Shown here: piece by piece, positions 1 through 7,475 of the stretch
How positions within the stretch are numbered: the first letter of the stretch is position 1
How the letters are laid out: each line of letters begins with the position of its first letter
Origin: Erythrobacter oryzae
GTDB lineage: Bacteria > Pseudomonadota > Alphaproteobacteria > Sphingomonadales > Sphingomonadaceae
DNA: 64,000 nucleotides
Direction: 5' to 3'
Assembly (NCBI RefSeq): GCF_030271515.1
Contig: NZ_JASCXI010000002.1
Location: forward strand, 186,001 to 250,000
The notes under the pieces: model-generated
Seen by the model: only the letters and a program-made list of their open reading frames with translations
Database searches by the model: none
What the model was told of the DNA's origin: nothing
Made by a program: the position numbers and the translations under genes

Positions 1-439
1 CAAGGTGCTCCAGCTCGGGGAGGTTGGGGGTGATCAGCGCCGCGCGCGGGAACAGCGTCTCGCGCAGCGAGGCGACCGCCTCCGGCCCCACCAGCACCGC
101 GCCCGAGGTCGCGATCATTACCGGATCGAGCACGATCGGCGCGTCCACGCCTTCCAGAGCCCTGGCCACGGCGCGGATCACATCGGGCGCGGCGAGCATC
201 CCGATCTTGACCGCATCGACCCCGATATCGTCAACGCAGGACGCGATCTGCTGCGCGACCATCTCGGGCGCGATGCCCGCGACCCCCTGCACGCCCAGCG
301 TGTTCTGCGCGGTGATCGCGGTGACGGCGGTCATCGCGTAGCCGCCGAGCATGGTGACGGTCTTGATGTCGGCCTGAATCCCCGCCCCGCCCGAGCTGTC
401 GGAACCGGCGATGGATAGGACGCGGGCGGGTGCGCTCAT
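1..439 (-). CDS. thiD: Hydroxymethylpyrimidine/phosphomethylpyrimidine kinase, 3' part outside window
   Basis: ThiD phosphorylates HMP and HMP-phosphate in the pyrimidine branch of thiamine biosynthesis (cytoplasm). The minus-strand frame begins MSAPARVLSIAGSDSSGGAG, the ribokinase-fold N-terminus of ThiD with the typical SIAGSDSSGGAGIQAD glycine-rich signature, followed by the family block TAVTAITAQNT and DPVMIATSG. About 146 residues are visible and the C-terminus lies beyond base 1. The start ATG at 439 overlaps the TGA of the upstream DUF1272 gene (ATGA), so the two are probably co-transcribed. Family assignment is firm; a pyridoxal kinase paralogue is less likely because of the HMP-type signature. 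Confidence 0.9.
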   Translation of the reverse strand, partial: MSAPARVLSIAGSDSSGGAGIQADIKTVTMLGGYAMTAVTAITAQNTLGVQGVAGIAPEMVAQQIASCVDDIGVDAVKIGMLAAPDVIRAVARALEGVDAPIVLDPVMIATSGAVLVGPEAVASLRETLFPRAALITPNLPELEHL

Positions 440-660
440 CCCTTGAACTTGCGCTCCGTGCTCGGCGGGAATTTCGCGTGGAGCGCCTTGGCGCGGGTCG
501 GGCGGTCCATCAGCTCGCCGCCACAATTGGGGCAGCGGTCGTCCAAGTCCTCGGCGCATTCGGCGCAGAAGGTGCACTCGAACGAGCAGATGAAGGCGCC
601 GGGCGCCTCGGCGGGGAGGCCCGCGCCGCACATTTCGCAATCGGGGCGCATTTCGAGCAT
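436..660 (-). CDS. DUF1272 small zinc-ribbon protein
   Basis: A 74-residue cysteine-rich protein of the DUF1272 family, starting MLEMRPDCEMCGAGLP. Cysteines occur as CEMC near residue 9, then C-x3-C-x2-C-x2-C in the middle and CPNC near residue 44, so binding of one or two structural zinc ions is expected. The biochemical role of the family is unknown. The gene sits between glmM and thiD on the same strand, 13 bp after the glmM stop, and its TGA overlaps the thiD start. That arrangement suggests a glmM-DUF1272-thiD transcript. Confidence 0.8.
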   Translation of the reverse strand: MLEMRPDCEMCGAGLPAEAPGAFICSFECTFCAECAEDLDDRCPNCGGELMDRPTRAKALHAKFPPSTERKFKG

Positions 661-673
661 TTTGCAGACCCTC

Positions 674-2011
674 CTAGACCGCCGCGCGCACGGCTTCGCA
701 GATCGCGTCGACCACAGTTTCGACCTGCTTCTGATCGTCGCCCTCGGCCATAACCCGGATCACCGGCTCGGTGCCCGAGGGGCGGATGACGAGGCGGCCC
801 TTGCCGGCAAGCGATGCCTCGGCCTCGGCGATCACCGCCTGCACCTGCGGGTTGTCGAGCGGCTTGCCGCCCTCGTAGCGCACGTTCTTTAACAGCTGGG
901 GCACCGGGTCGAACACGTGCAGCAGCTCGCTCGCCGGCTTGCCGCTGCGCACGAGGCTGGCGAGCACGCGCAAGGCCGCGACCGTGCCGTCGCCGGTGGT
1001 GGCATAGTCGAGCAGGATCATGTGCCCCGACTGCTCGCCACCCACGTTGTAGCCGCCCGCCTTCATCGCCTCGAGCACGTAGCGGTCGCCGACCTTGGCG
1101 CGCACGAGGTCAAGGCCGCGCCCGTTGAGATAGCGTTCGAGCCCGAGATTGCTCATCACCGTGGCGACGATGCCGCCGCCCTTCAGACTCCCGCGATCCT
1201 GCATCCGGCCCGCGATCAGCGCCATGATCTGGTCGCCATCGACCGCGCGGCCCTTCTCGTCGACCACGATCAGGCGGTCGGCATCGCCATCAAGCGCAAT
1301 GCCGATATCGGCCTTCTCCTCGACCACCTTGGCTTGCAGCGCGGCAATCGCGGTCGAGCCGACGCCGTCGTTGATGTTGGTGCCGTTGGGCGAGACGCCG
1401 AGCGCGACCACCTCCGCCCCCAGCTCCCAGATCGCGGAAGGCGCGACCTGATAGGCCGCGCCGTGGGCGCAATCGACCACAACCTTGAGGCCGTCGAAGC
1501 GGATCTCGGCCGCGACCGACTGCTTGACCGCGTGGATATAGCGCCCGCGCGCATCCTCGATCCGGCGCGCGCGGCCGATCAGTTCGGCGGGGACGAGCGG
1601 GATGTCGGTCTCCATCAGCCGCTCGATCTCGGCCTCGGCCTCGTCGGAAAGCTTGAAGCCGTCGGGGCCGAACAGCTTGATGCCGTTGTCGGCGAAGGGG
1701 TTGTGGCTGGCCGAGATCATCACGCCGAGATCGGCGCGCATCTCGCGGGTGAGGAGGGCGATCGCGGGGGTGGGCAGCGGCCCGGTCATGATCACGTCGA
1801 TCCCGACGCTGGTGAAGCCCGCCACCAGCGCGCTTTCCATCATGTAGCCCGACAGGCGCGTGTCCTTGCCGATCACCACCCGGTGCCGGTGCCCGCCGCG
1901 CACGAAATGGCGACCTGCCGCCTGCCCGACCTTCATCGCGGTCGCGGCGGTCATCGCGCCGGAATTGGTGCGGCCCCTGATCCCGTCGGTCCCGAACAGC
2001 TTGCGTCCCAT
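674..2011 (-). CDS. glmM: Phosphoglucosamine mutase GlmM
   Basis: GlmM interconverts glucosamine-6-phosphate and glucosamine-1-phosphate on the route to UDP-GlcNAc for peptidoglycan and LPS. The protein is 445 residues, the usual length. It opens with [13 protein letters not shown], the standard GlmM N-terminus, which fixes the start at 2011; an in-frame ATG ten codons upstream is rejected. The phosphorylated catalytic serine is Ser102 in MISASHNPF, the same number as in E. coli GlmM. The metal loop DGDADR follows near residue 240, and the C-terminal phosphate loop [12 protein letters not shown] is present. It is divergent from the symporter gene, with the 270-bp palindromic element between them. 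Confidence 0.97.
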   Translation of the reverse strand: MGRKLFGTDGIRGRTNSGAMTAATAMKVGQAAGRHFVRGGHRHRVVIGKDTRLSGYMMESALVAGFTSVGIDVIMTGPLPTPAIALLTREMRADLGVMISASHNPFADNGIKLFGPDGFKLSDEAEAEIERLMETDIPLVPAELIGRARRIEDARGRYIHAVKQSVAAEIRFDGLKVVVDCAHGAAYQVAPSAIWELGAEVVALGVSPNGTNINDGVGSTAIAALQAKVVEEKADIGIALDGDADRLIVVDEKGRAVDGDQIMALIAGRMQDRGSLKGGGIVATVMSNLGLERYLNGRGLDLVRAKVGDRYVLEAMKAGGYNVGGEQSGHMILLDYATTGDGTVAALRVLASLVRSGKPASELLHVFDPVPQLLKNVRYEGGKPLDNPQVQAVIAEAEASLAGKGRLVIRPSGTEPVIRVMAEGDDQKQVETVVDAICEAVRAAV

Positions 2012-2100
2012 CAATTCCCCTGCCTTCGCCCAGCACGCCAATATTGTTTCGCGCTTCTGGCGCGGTTATCGCGCAAAGGGAAGGGCAAGCCGCCCGCTCA

Positions 2101-2370
2101 GAGTCTGTTTCAGTAGGGTGGAAGCACCTGCACGGAGCCGATTTTGGCCCAGCGCTAGGAAAGAGGAGGGAGCCATGCTTCCGCATAGTGACCGACGATT
2201 GACGCGGCGATAGGCCAAAATCGGCCCGCCCCTTTCGGGGTCGCGTCAGGAAGCCCGCTGGCTGCGTCGCGGCCCTTGCGCGGGGGCCGACAGGCCCGCG
2301 CTGCGGACCACTCCTGACCAGCGGGCTTCCTGACGCGATGCAGGCGTTTCCACCCTACTGAAACAGACTC
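2101..2370. repeat. 270-bp nested palindromic element (MITE-like)
   Basis: The ends are inverted repeats: 23 bases at 2101-2123 are perfectly complementary to 2348-2370, and pairing resumes after three mismatches. Inside lie a 12-base pair of arms (2138-2149 with 2213-2224) and a 21-base perfect pair (2241-2261 with 2318-2338). CTCA flanks both sides (2097-2100 and 2368-2371), but the second copy overlaps the arm, so a target duplication is uncertain. No ORF is supportable inside. The element fills the gap between divergent glmM and the symporter. The symporter's AAGGA ribosome site begins one base after the right arm, so a transcript from inside the element would form a large structured leader. 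Confidence 0.7.
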
Positions 2371-2382
2371 AAGGATCGACCA

Positions 2383-3672
2383 TTGCACGACAAGGAAAAC
2401 ACCGGCGCGGCCGGACAGGGGAAATTCGCGCTGGTCTCGATCCGCCTGCCGGTGGCGCTGACCTTCGCGGCGCTGATCGGGGGGCTGGGCGCGGGAATCG
2501 TGGGCGCCATGGCCGGGGCGCCCGCACTGGTCGGCGACATCGCGGGGCTGGTCGGCGGGCTGTGGCTCAGGGCCTTGCAGATGACGATCATCCCGCTGGT
2601 CGCCGCGCTGCTGGTGCTGGGGCTGGTGCAGATGATCCTCGCCGCGCGCGTGGGCACGGTGGCGCGGCGGATGATCGCGCTGATGGTGTTCGTGCAGCTG
2701 GCGGGTGGGGCCTTCACCTCGGTCTTCATGCCGATGCTGCTGCGTGCCTTCCCCGTGCCCGAGGGCGCGAGCGCCTTCCTTGCGCAGACGCCATCGGACG
2801 TGGGCGAGGTGCCCAAGGTGCTCGATTTCCTTGCCTCGCTGGTGAGCCCCAACATCGTCGCCGCCGCCGCCGAGACCGCGATGCTGCCGCTGACGCTGTT
2901 CTTCGTGATGTTCGCGGTCGCAATCACCCGCCTGCCCGAGGATCAGGGCGAGCGGCTGCTCGGCTTCTTCCATGCGCTGGGCAATGCGATGCTGCTGATC
3001 ATCGGCTGGGTGCTCGCCGCCGCGCCGGTCGGCGTCTTCGCGCTGGCCTATGGCGTCGGCGTGCAGAGCGGGGGCGGGGCTTTCGCGGCGCTCGGGCACT
3101 ATGTGCTCACCGTGACCGCGATGGGCACCTTCATCTTCCTGCTCGCCTATGGGATCGCCGCCGTTTCGGGCGGCACGGGGCTGGGCGGTTTCGCCCGCGC
3201 TATGCTGCCTGCGCAGGCGGTGGCGCTCTCCACTCAGTCCTCGCTGGCGAGCCTGCCTGCGATGCTCGATTCCTCGGGGCGGCTCGGTCTCAGGCCCTCG
3301 ACCGCCGAATTCGTCCTGCCGCTCGCGGTGGTGATCTTCCGCGCGACCAGCGCGGCGATGAACCTCGCGGTGGTCTATTACGTCGCGGCGCTTGCCGGAG
3401 TGGAGGTCTCGCCGACGGTCGCCATTGCCGGGATCCTGATTGCGAGCGTCATCAGCCTTTCGGCGGTCAGCCTGCCCGGATCGATCAGTTTTGTGGTCTC
3501 GATCGGGCCGATTGCCCTCGCGATGGGCGTTCCGGTCGAGCCGCTCGCGCTGCTGGTCGCGGTCGAGATGCTGCCCGACCTGATGCGCACACTCGGCAAC
3601 GTCACGATGAACGTCGCCGTCACAAGCGCGGTTGACCGCAGCGCACAAACGGACAAGACGACCGCGACTTGA
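2383..3672 (+). CDS. Dicarboxylate/amino acid:cation symporter (DAACS, SLC1 type)
   Basis: A 429-residue inner-membrane protein of the DAACS family (GltP/DctA relatives), which imports C4-dicarboxylates or acidic amino acids with H+ or Na+. Hydrophobic segments run through the whole protein. The family blocks GLWLRALQMTIIPLV (TM2/TM3 region) and the serine-rich TQSSLASLPAML re-entrant loop are visible, as is the C-terminal transport-core helix with MNLAVVYYVAALAG. The start is TTG at 2383, supported by AAGGA at 2371-2375 with 7-base spacing. Substrate cannot be assigned from sequence. The upstream region is entirely the 270-bp palindromic element, so its promoter must lie in that element or beyond it. 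Confidence 0.85.
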   Translation: MHDKENTGAAGQGKFALVSIRLPVALTFAALIGGLGAGIVGAMAGAPALVGDIAGLVGGLWLRALQMTIIPLVAALLVLGLVQMILAARVGTVARRMIALMVFVQLAGGAFTSVFMPMLLRAFPVPEGASAFLAQTPSDVGEVPKVLDFLASLVSPNIVAAAAETAMLPLTLFFVMFAVAITRLPEDQGERLLGFFHALGNAMLLIIGWVLAAAPVGVFALAYGVGVQSGGGAFAALGHYVLTVTAMGTFIFLLAYGIAAVSGGTGLGGFARAMLPAQAVALSTQSSLASLPAMLDSSGRLGLRPSTAEFVLPLAVVIFRATSAAMNLAVVYYVAALAGVEVSPTVAIAGILIASVISLSAVSLPGSISFVVSIGPIALAMGVPVEPLALLVAVEMLPDLMRTLGNVTMNVAVTSAVDRSAQTDKTTAT

Positions 3673-3743
3673 AGCTGCAACGCTTCGCCCACATCTGCGT
3701 TGTTGCTAGAGACCCCGCCAGATCACCAAACCGGAGGATACCC

Positions 3744-4352
3744 ATGGCTTTCGCACTTTCCCCGCTGCCCTATGCCGACACCGCGCTCGAGCCCGCCATC
3801 TCGGCCGAGACGCTGTCGTTCCACCATGGCAAGCACCACCAGACCTATGTCGACAAGATGAACGCCGCGATCGCGGGCACCGATCACGAATCGAAGTCGC
3901 TCGAAGAGATCATCGCCGCCTCGCGCGGGACCAACCAGGGGCTGTTCAACAATTCGGCGCAGACCTGGAACCACGCCTTCTACTGGCACTCGATGGCGGC
4001 CGAAACCACCGCCGCCTCGCCCGAACTCGCCGCCAAGATCGACGAGGCTTTCGGCTCGGTCGATGAGCTGAAGGCCAAGCTGAAGGACCGCGGCGTCGGC
4101 CACTTCGCTTCCGGCTGGGTGTGGCTCGCCGAGAAGGACGGCAAGCTCTCGATCGAAGAGACCCACGATGCCGACACGCTCGCCGACAGCGGCTTCAACC
4201 CGCTGCTGGTGCTCGACGTGTGGGAGCACGCCTACTACCTCGATCACCAGAACAAGCGCCCCGCCTATCTCGACGCGGTGGTCGAGACCAAGCTCAACTG
4301 GGCCTTCGCCAGCGAGAACCTCGCGCGCGGGACGGTGTGGACCTACGCCTGA
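3744..4352 (+). CDS. sodB: Superoxide dismutase, iron type
   Basis: Converts superoxide to oxygen and hydrogen peroxide in the cytoplasm. It has 202 residues, normal for Fe-SOD. His27 in FHHGKHHQTYV, the histidine of QTWNHAFYW, and Asp and His of DVWEHAYYLDH form the metal site. The AQTWNHAFYW context with glutamine in the second sphere favours iron over manganese. The start ATG at 3744 has GGAGG at 3733-3737; a longer in-frame reading from 3669 lacks family similarity and is rejected. The gene ends at its own terminator (4375-4409), into which the IS1595-family element inserted. Confidence 0.97.
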   Translation: MAFALSPLPYADTALEPAISAETLSFHHGKHHQTYVDKMNAAIAGTDHESKSLEEIIAASRGTNQGLFNNSAQTWNHAFYWHSMAAETTAASPELAAKIDEAFGSVDELKAKLKDRGVGHFASGWVWLAEKDGKLSIEETHDADTLADSGFNPLLVLDVWEHAYYLDHQNKRPAYLDAVVETKLNWAFASENLARGTVWTYA

Positions 4353-4374
4353 TCTTTTCGGGATGTGAATGAGG

Positions 4375-4409
4375 AAGGCCCGGGGCGGAAACGCTTCCGG
4401 GCCTTTCCT
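4375..4409 (+). terminator. Rho-independent terminator of sodB
   Basis: Stem AAGGCCCGG (4375-4383) pairs with CCGGGCCTT (4397-4405), followed by a T-rich tract TTTCCTTT. That tract is the 8-bp target sequence duplicated by the neighbouring IS element. Confidence 0.8.
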
Positions 4410-4411
4410 TT

Positions 4412-4436
4412 GGCGTTATTATACCAAGCGTACCCA
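4412..4436 (+). repeat. Left terminal inverted repeat of the IS1595-family element
   Basis: 25 bases; matches the right end in 13 outer and 8 inner positions, with a 4-base unmatched middle. The passenger gene start codon lies 30 bp inside it. Confidence 0.9.
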
Positions 4437-4466
4437 TCGCGAGACTCTCGGCGCGGGAGGTGCTAG

Positions 4467-5363
4467 ATGTTAGCTCCTGAATCCTGCCGGGGCCTAATTG
4501 ATATGCTTCTGACTTATGCGAGAGCGTTCGTTGTAACGTCTGTGAATATTGAACAGATTCGCGGTCAGCTTATTCATTGGCATGATATCGGACACACCGG
4601 CGTGATGCCGGAACATGAGGAATTCGCAAAGAGTGTGAAAGACGCGCTTGCTGCCGTTCACACTCTTTGCTCGGAAATACCAAGCCTGAACAAGGTTTGT
4701 GGTCAAGTCACTAGAATCGAAAGGAGCTTTGAAGCGGGCACTACCGCAAGTCTTCTAAGCCAAAGCCTACATGAACTAAACAGCAGGCTCATGGAGGAAC
4801 TCGCCGAACATTATTACTATCCCGTTACCACCGACAGGGCGATGCTTTACGGCAATCCAATTCCGTTTGGACGGGATGTAGCGCAGGCCTTCCCGTCGGC
4901 TGAGGAGGACATTGGCGATTGCGTACGGTGTCTTGTACTTGGCCAGCCCACTGCAGCTGCATTCCATGCGATGCGGGCAATGGAAGTGGCGCTCAAGGCG
5001 TTCGCTCGGAAAATAGGGGTGGAGTTCAAGCCATCTTGGGACGCTTACATGAAGGCCATCCAAAATCTCATAGACAGGCCTTACCCCGAAAAAACGAAAG
5101 CGGAGCGAGCCAGGGATCCACTTTATCGCGAAATTCTAGGGGACTTCGTGGCACTCAAAACTGCTTGGCGAAACCCTACCATGCATGTTGAGCGGCGATA
5201 TACAGACAGCGAGGCGCAGCAGGTCATAATCGCCGCCAGCCTTTTTATGGAGAAGCTGGCTAAAGCTGGATTTCGCGAAAAGAAGCGACGGTTAGCCCTT
5301 CAGACCAAGCTTGCGACTGAAGCGCTTGTCGGCCCCACTGGCCTCATTGAGCAGCAACCTTGA
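4467..5363 (+). CDS. IS-borne passenger protein with HEPN-like C-terminal half
   Basis: This 298-residue protein has no function I can name. The N-terminal half (about 1-130) is predicted mostly helical. The C-terminal half looks like a HEPN domain: helix AAAFHAMRAMEVALKAFARK near 163-182, then RNPTMH at 235-240, an R-x4-H motif of the type that forms the RNase site in HEPN proteins, then a closing helix starting YTDSEAQQV. A DUF4145-like fold is an alternative reading. The start ATG at 4467 has GGGAGG at 4455-4460. The gene lies inside the IS1595-family element, convergent with the transposase. Codon use and GC differ from the chromosome. RNase or defence activity is inference. Confidence 0.7.
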   Translation: MLAPESCRGLIDMLLTYARAFVVTSVNIEQIRGQLIHWHDIGHTGVMPEHEEFAKSVKDALAAVHTLCSEIPSLNKVCGQVTRIERSFEAGTTASLLSQSLHELNSRLMEELAEHYYYPVTTDRAMLYGNPIPFGRDVAQAFPSAEEDIGDCVRCLVLGQPTAAAFHAMRAMEVALKAFARKIGVEFKPSWDAYMKAIQNLIDRPYPEKTKAERARDPLYREILGDFVALKTAWRNPTMHVERRYTDSEAQQVIIAASLFMEKLAKAGFREKKRRLALQTKLATEALVGPTGLIEQQP

Positions 5364-5480
5364 GAGCCCTTCATCGGCCTCGGTGGGGCTTAGTTCGCCA
5401 GCGTCGATTAGCTTTTGCGCCTCGCGCTCGAACCGCTCGCTCTGCTCTCTCGCGCTTTCGGCGTTCTGCTTTTTCGGCAT
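5292..5480 (-). CDS. Small charged protein downstream of the IS1595-family transposase
   Basis: A 62-residue, highly charged protein starting MPKKQNAESAREQSERFERE, with a helical N-terminal half and the motif AGELSPTEADEGLSRLL. I do not recognise a family. Its ATG (5478-5480) overlaps the transposase TGA as ATGA, so it is probably translated by coupling from the transposase mRNA. Its last 72 bases overlap the 3' end of the convergent HEPN-like gene. It could be an accessory transposition protein, or a regulator/antidote of the passenger protein; neither is shown by sequence. Confidence 0.6.
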   Translation of the reverse strand: MPKKQNAESAREQSERFEREAQKLIDAGELSPTEADEGLSRLLLNEASGADKRFSRKLGLKG

Positions 5481-6406
5481 CAGTGCCTCGCACTAGTTGT
5501 TTGGTAAGTGAGGCGCTTGCCAATGATGCCCGAAAGCAGCGCATCGGCGCGGTCGCTATCATTGCAGCCGAGCGCAACGCGGTTGTTATAGCGGAATTCG
5601 AACTCTGCCAGATAACGGTGAAGGTGCTGCTCTCCACAGAACTGGTACACGCCCTTCATGCCGCGCTTGAAGATGCTGAAATAGCCTTCAACGGTGTTGC
5701 TGTGAATGCTGCGATCCTCAAGGTTCACGTATTGGCCGCGCCCGTGGCTGGTGGTGCCGTGGGCAGCGAAGAACTTGCCCATATCGCGATACCCGCTGTG
5801 CTCGTCGGTCATCACGCGCGCTTCCCGCGCCACGTTGTTGAGAACAATCGGCATGAGGGTCGAAGCGTTGACGTTCTCGATCACCATAGTGCGGGCCTTG
5901 CCGCTGTCGCGGTCAACCAGCGCAAGAACCTTCATCTTGTGGTGAAATGCGCGCTTGATCGGAGCGCCCGCGAGGCGACCGATGAAGGTCTCATCAACCT
6001 CGACCACGCCGCCGTTGCCGCCAAACGGGGTAGTATCGTCGGAGCGCATAGCTTCGCGGATGCGGTGCGACATGAACCAAGCGGTCTTAAGGGTGACGCC
6101 AAGGATGCGGTGAAGCTGATTGCTCGAAATGCCCTTCTTGCTGCCTGCAATAAGGTACATGGCCTGCAACCACACACGCATCGGGACTTTGCTGTCCTCG
6201 AAGATGGTGCCGATCTTCACGGTAAACGGCTTCCGGCACTGGTAGCACTTATACGCGCCTACGCGGGTGCTCTTGCCCTGCATCTTGCCGATGCGTTCCA
6301 CGCCTCCGCAATGCGGGCAAACAGGACCGTTCGGCCAGATACGAGCCTCAACGTAGGCGTAAGCCGCTTCTTCGTCGTGGAAATGAGGGGCGGAAAGGTT
6401 CGACAT
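5480..6406 (-). CDS. IS1595-family (ISXO2-like) transposase
   Basis: A 308-residue DDE-type transposase. Residues about 30-60 form a zinc ribbon with CPHCGG and CYQCRK (two C-x2-C pairs). An HTH-like segment (KKGISSNQLHRILGV) follows near residue 95. The ISXO2-like catalytic core starts at VEVDETFIGR (first Asp), with the second Asp in VMTDEHSGY and the third acidic/Asn region in NTVEGYFSIFKRG. Length and layout are complete, with no frameshift. It reads inward from the right terminal repeat, whose inner end is about 40 bp from the start codon, so its promoter must be within or beside that repeat. Confidence 0.95.
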   Translation of the reverse strand: MSNLSAPHFHDEEAAYAYVEARIWPNGPVCPHCGGVERIGKMQGKSTRVGAYKCYQCRKPFTVKIGTIFEDSKVPMRVWLQAMYLIAGSKKGISSNQLHRILGVTLKTAWFMSHRIREAMRSDDTTPFGGNGGVVEVDETFIGRLAGAPIKRAFHHKMKVLALVDRDSGKARTMVIENVNASTLMPIVLNNVAREARVMTDEHSGYRDMGKFFAAHGTTSHGRGQYVNLEDRSIHSNTVEGYFSIFKRGMKGVYQFCGEQHLHRYLAEFEFRYNNRVALGCNDSDRADALLSGIIGKRLTYQTTSARH

Positions 6407-6447
6407 GGTAGGCTCCGTTCGTCGAAGCCATACCTACCCAAAACTCT

Positions 6448-6472
6448 TGGGTACGTCAAGTATAATAACGCC
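6448..6472 (-). repeat. Right terminal inverted repeat of the IS1595-family element
   Basis: Complement of the left end, with identical outer 13 bases; followed directly by the second TTTCCTTT target copy at 6473-6480. Confidence 0.9.
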
Positions 6473-6480
6473 TTTCCTTT

Positions 6481-6512
6481 ATCGTCACCCCAGCTTTCGC
6501 GGGGGTGACGAT
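6481..6512. repeat. Hairpin beyond the ecfG stop codon
   Basis: ATCGTCACCCC (6481-6491) pairs with 6502-6512. The hairpin abuts the IS target duplication and overlaps the ecfG TGA. It has no T-run on the ecfG strand, so it is not a classical terminator, although it could stabilise the mRNA end. Confidence 0.5.
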
Positions 6513-7135
6513 CAGCCCCGCGAACTCACCCCGTTGCCCGCCGCGACTTCGTCCAGCTCCTCGAGGATCGCGGCGTGAGCCACATCGTCGCCCGTAGAGC
6601 GCCGCGGGATTGCGCCATTCGCCAGCATCTCCGACAAAGCCGCCCGCGCGCGGCCCACGCGGCTCTTGATCGTGCCGACCGCGCAGCCGCAGATCGCCGC
6701 CGCCTCTTCATAGGAAAAGCCGCCCGCGCCCACCAACAGCAGCGCCTCGCGCCGTTCGGCGGGGAGCGTCAACAGCGCGCGGTGGAGGTCGGAGAGGTGG
6801 ATCGGTTCCTCCTGCCCGGCAGGTGCGGTCAGGATGCGTTCGGCCACGCCCTCGTCATATTCGCCGCGGAAGCGGTTGCGGCGCATGTCGGTGAGATAGG
6901 CATTGCGCAGGATCACGAAGGTCCAGGCGCGCATCGAGGTGCCCGGCTCGAACCGGTCTTGCGCCGCCCACGCCTTGAGCAGCGTTTCCTGCACCAGATC
7001 GTCGGCCAGATCGGGCCGCCCGCACAGGCCGCGGGCGAAGGCGCGCAGGTGCGGCACCACCGCGGTCAGCTCGCGCTTGAAATCGGACTTTTCGCCCGCG
7101 CTGCGCTTCTCGCCCGAGGGCTGGTCGGCGCTCAC
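6512..7135 (-). CDS. ecfG: General stress response ECF sigma factor EcfG
   Basis: A 207-residue ECF sigma factor (EcfG group) that directs RNA polymerase to GGAAC/GTT promoters during general stress. Region 2 is DLADDLVQETLLKAWAAQD followed by SMRAWTFVILRNAYLTDMRR. Region 4 has LPAERREALLLVGAGGFSYE and the HTH IKSRVGRARAALSEML. The start is GTG at 7135, overlapping the nepR TGA as GTGA, so sigma factor and anti-sigma factor are translationally coupled. In alphaproteobacteria NepR holds EcfG inactive until phosphorylated PhyR captures NepR; all three genes are in this locus. Autoregulation is expected from the EcfG-type promoter upstream of nepR. Confidence 0.93.
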   Translation of the reverse strand: MSADQPSGEKRSAGEKSDFKRELTAVVPHLRAFARGLCGRPDLADDLVQETLLKAWAAQDRFEPGTSMRAWTFVILRNAYLTDMRRNRFRGEYDEGVAERILTAPAGQEEPIHLSDLHRALLTLPAERREALLLVGAGGFSYEEAAAICGCAVGTIKSRVGRARAALSEMLANGAIPRRSTGDDVAHAAILEELDEVAAGNGVSSRG

Positions 7136-7329
7136 TTGTCGCTGTCCCGGCCGCGGGCGGGGGGTATCGCGTCGAGCCGGTCAAGCAGATCCTTGAAGTT
7201 GTCGGGCAGGGCTTCTTCGACCACCGAATCATAGAGCTGCTTCAAGCCGTCGGCCCATTCGGGCGGGCGGCGCCGGGCGCTCTGGTCGCCTTCGCCGTGG
7301 TTGCCACCCTGTCCGTCTGTCGAGGCCAT
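7132..7329 (-). CDS. nepR: Anti-sigma factor NepR
   Basis: A 65-residue NepR-family protein that sequesters EcfG and is itself bound by phosphorylated PhyR. The conserved helical core is EWADGLKQLYDSVVEEALPD followed by NFKDLLDRLD, typical of NepR helices 1 and 2. The N-terminus (MASTDGQGGNHGEGD) is disordered-looking, as usual. The start at 7329 is preferred over an in-frame codon 29 residues upstream because the extra residues resemble no NepR. The gene lies first in the nepR-ecfG unit, about 115 bases after the predicted EcfG promoter start site. Confidence 0.92.
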   Translation of the reverse strand: MASTDGQGGNHGEGDQSARRRPPEWADGLKQLYDSVVEEALPDNFKDLLDRLDAIPPARGRDSDK

Positions 7330-7450
7330 GTCGCTCAAATTCGTCCCTGATCCCGTGTCCCGGCCTGCCAAGAGACCGCTGTGCCACCCGGGAAGCCGAA
7401 GGACGGGCTGCGCCATCCGAACTCCCAGGAAGCCGAGTTTGGACGATTCG

Positions 7451-7475
7451 GGAACGATGCGCTACCTGTTTGGTT
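7451..7475 (+). promoter_or_regulatory. EcfG-type promoter towards the histidine kinase
   Basis: GGAAC at 7451-7455, a 17-base spacer, and GTT at 7473-7475 match the EcfG consensus (GGAAC-N16/17-CGTT class). Transcription would begin near 7482. It shares its spacer with an opposite promoter for nepR-ecfG. Confidence 0.75.

Larger units (their letters stand above)
4412..6472. mobile_element. IS1595-family insertion element with passenger genes (2061 bp)
   Basis: The ends are 25-bp inverted repeats: GGCGTTATTATAC, four variable bases, then CGTACCCA at 4412-4436, and the complement at 6448-6472. Direct 8-bp copies of TTTCCTTT flank the element at 4404-4411 and 6473-6480. Eight bp is the duplication size expected for the IS1595 family. 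The element holds a transposase (minus strand), a 62-codon ORF overlapping its end, and a 298-residue HEPN-like gene reading inward from the left end. Base composition inside, especially over the HEPN-like gene, is clearly less GC-rich than the flanks. Intact ends and identical target copies suggest recent insertion. Confidence 0.93.

Noticed and set aside
2097..2371. 4-bp target duplication CTCA around the palindromic element
   Set aside because: The right copy overlaps the inverted repeat itself, so it may be chance; not claimed.
2155..3648. 497-codon minus-strand frame opposite the symporter gene
   Set aside because: Antisense shadow: His/Arg/Gln-rich, no family motifs, and the plus strand encodes a clear transporter.
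6481..6512. Terminator for ecfG
   Set aside because: Good stem, but no T-run on the ecfG strand and it overlaps the stop codon; kept as a hairpin only.
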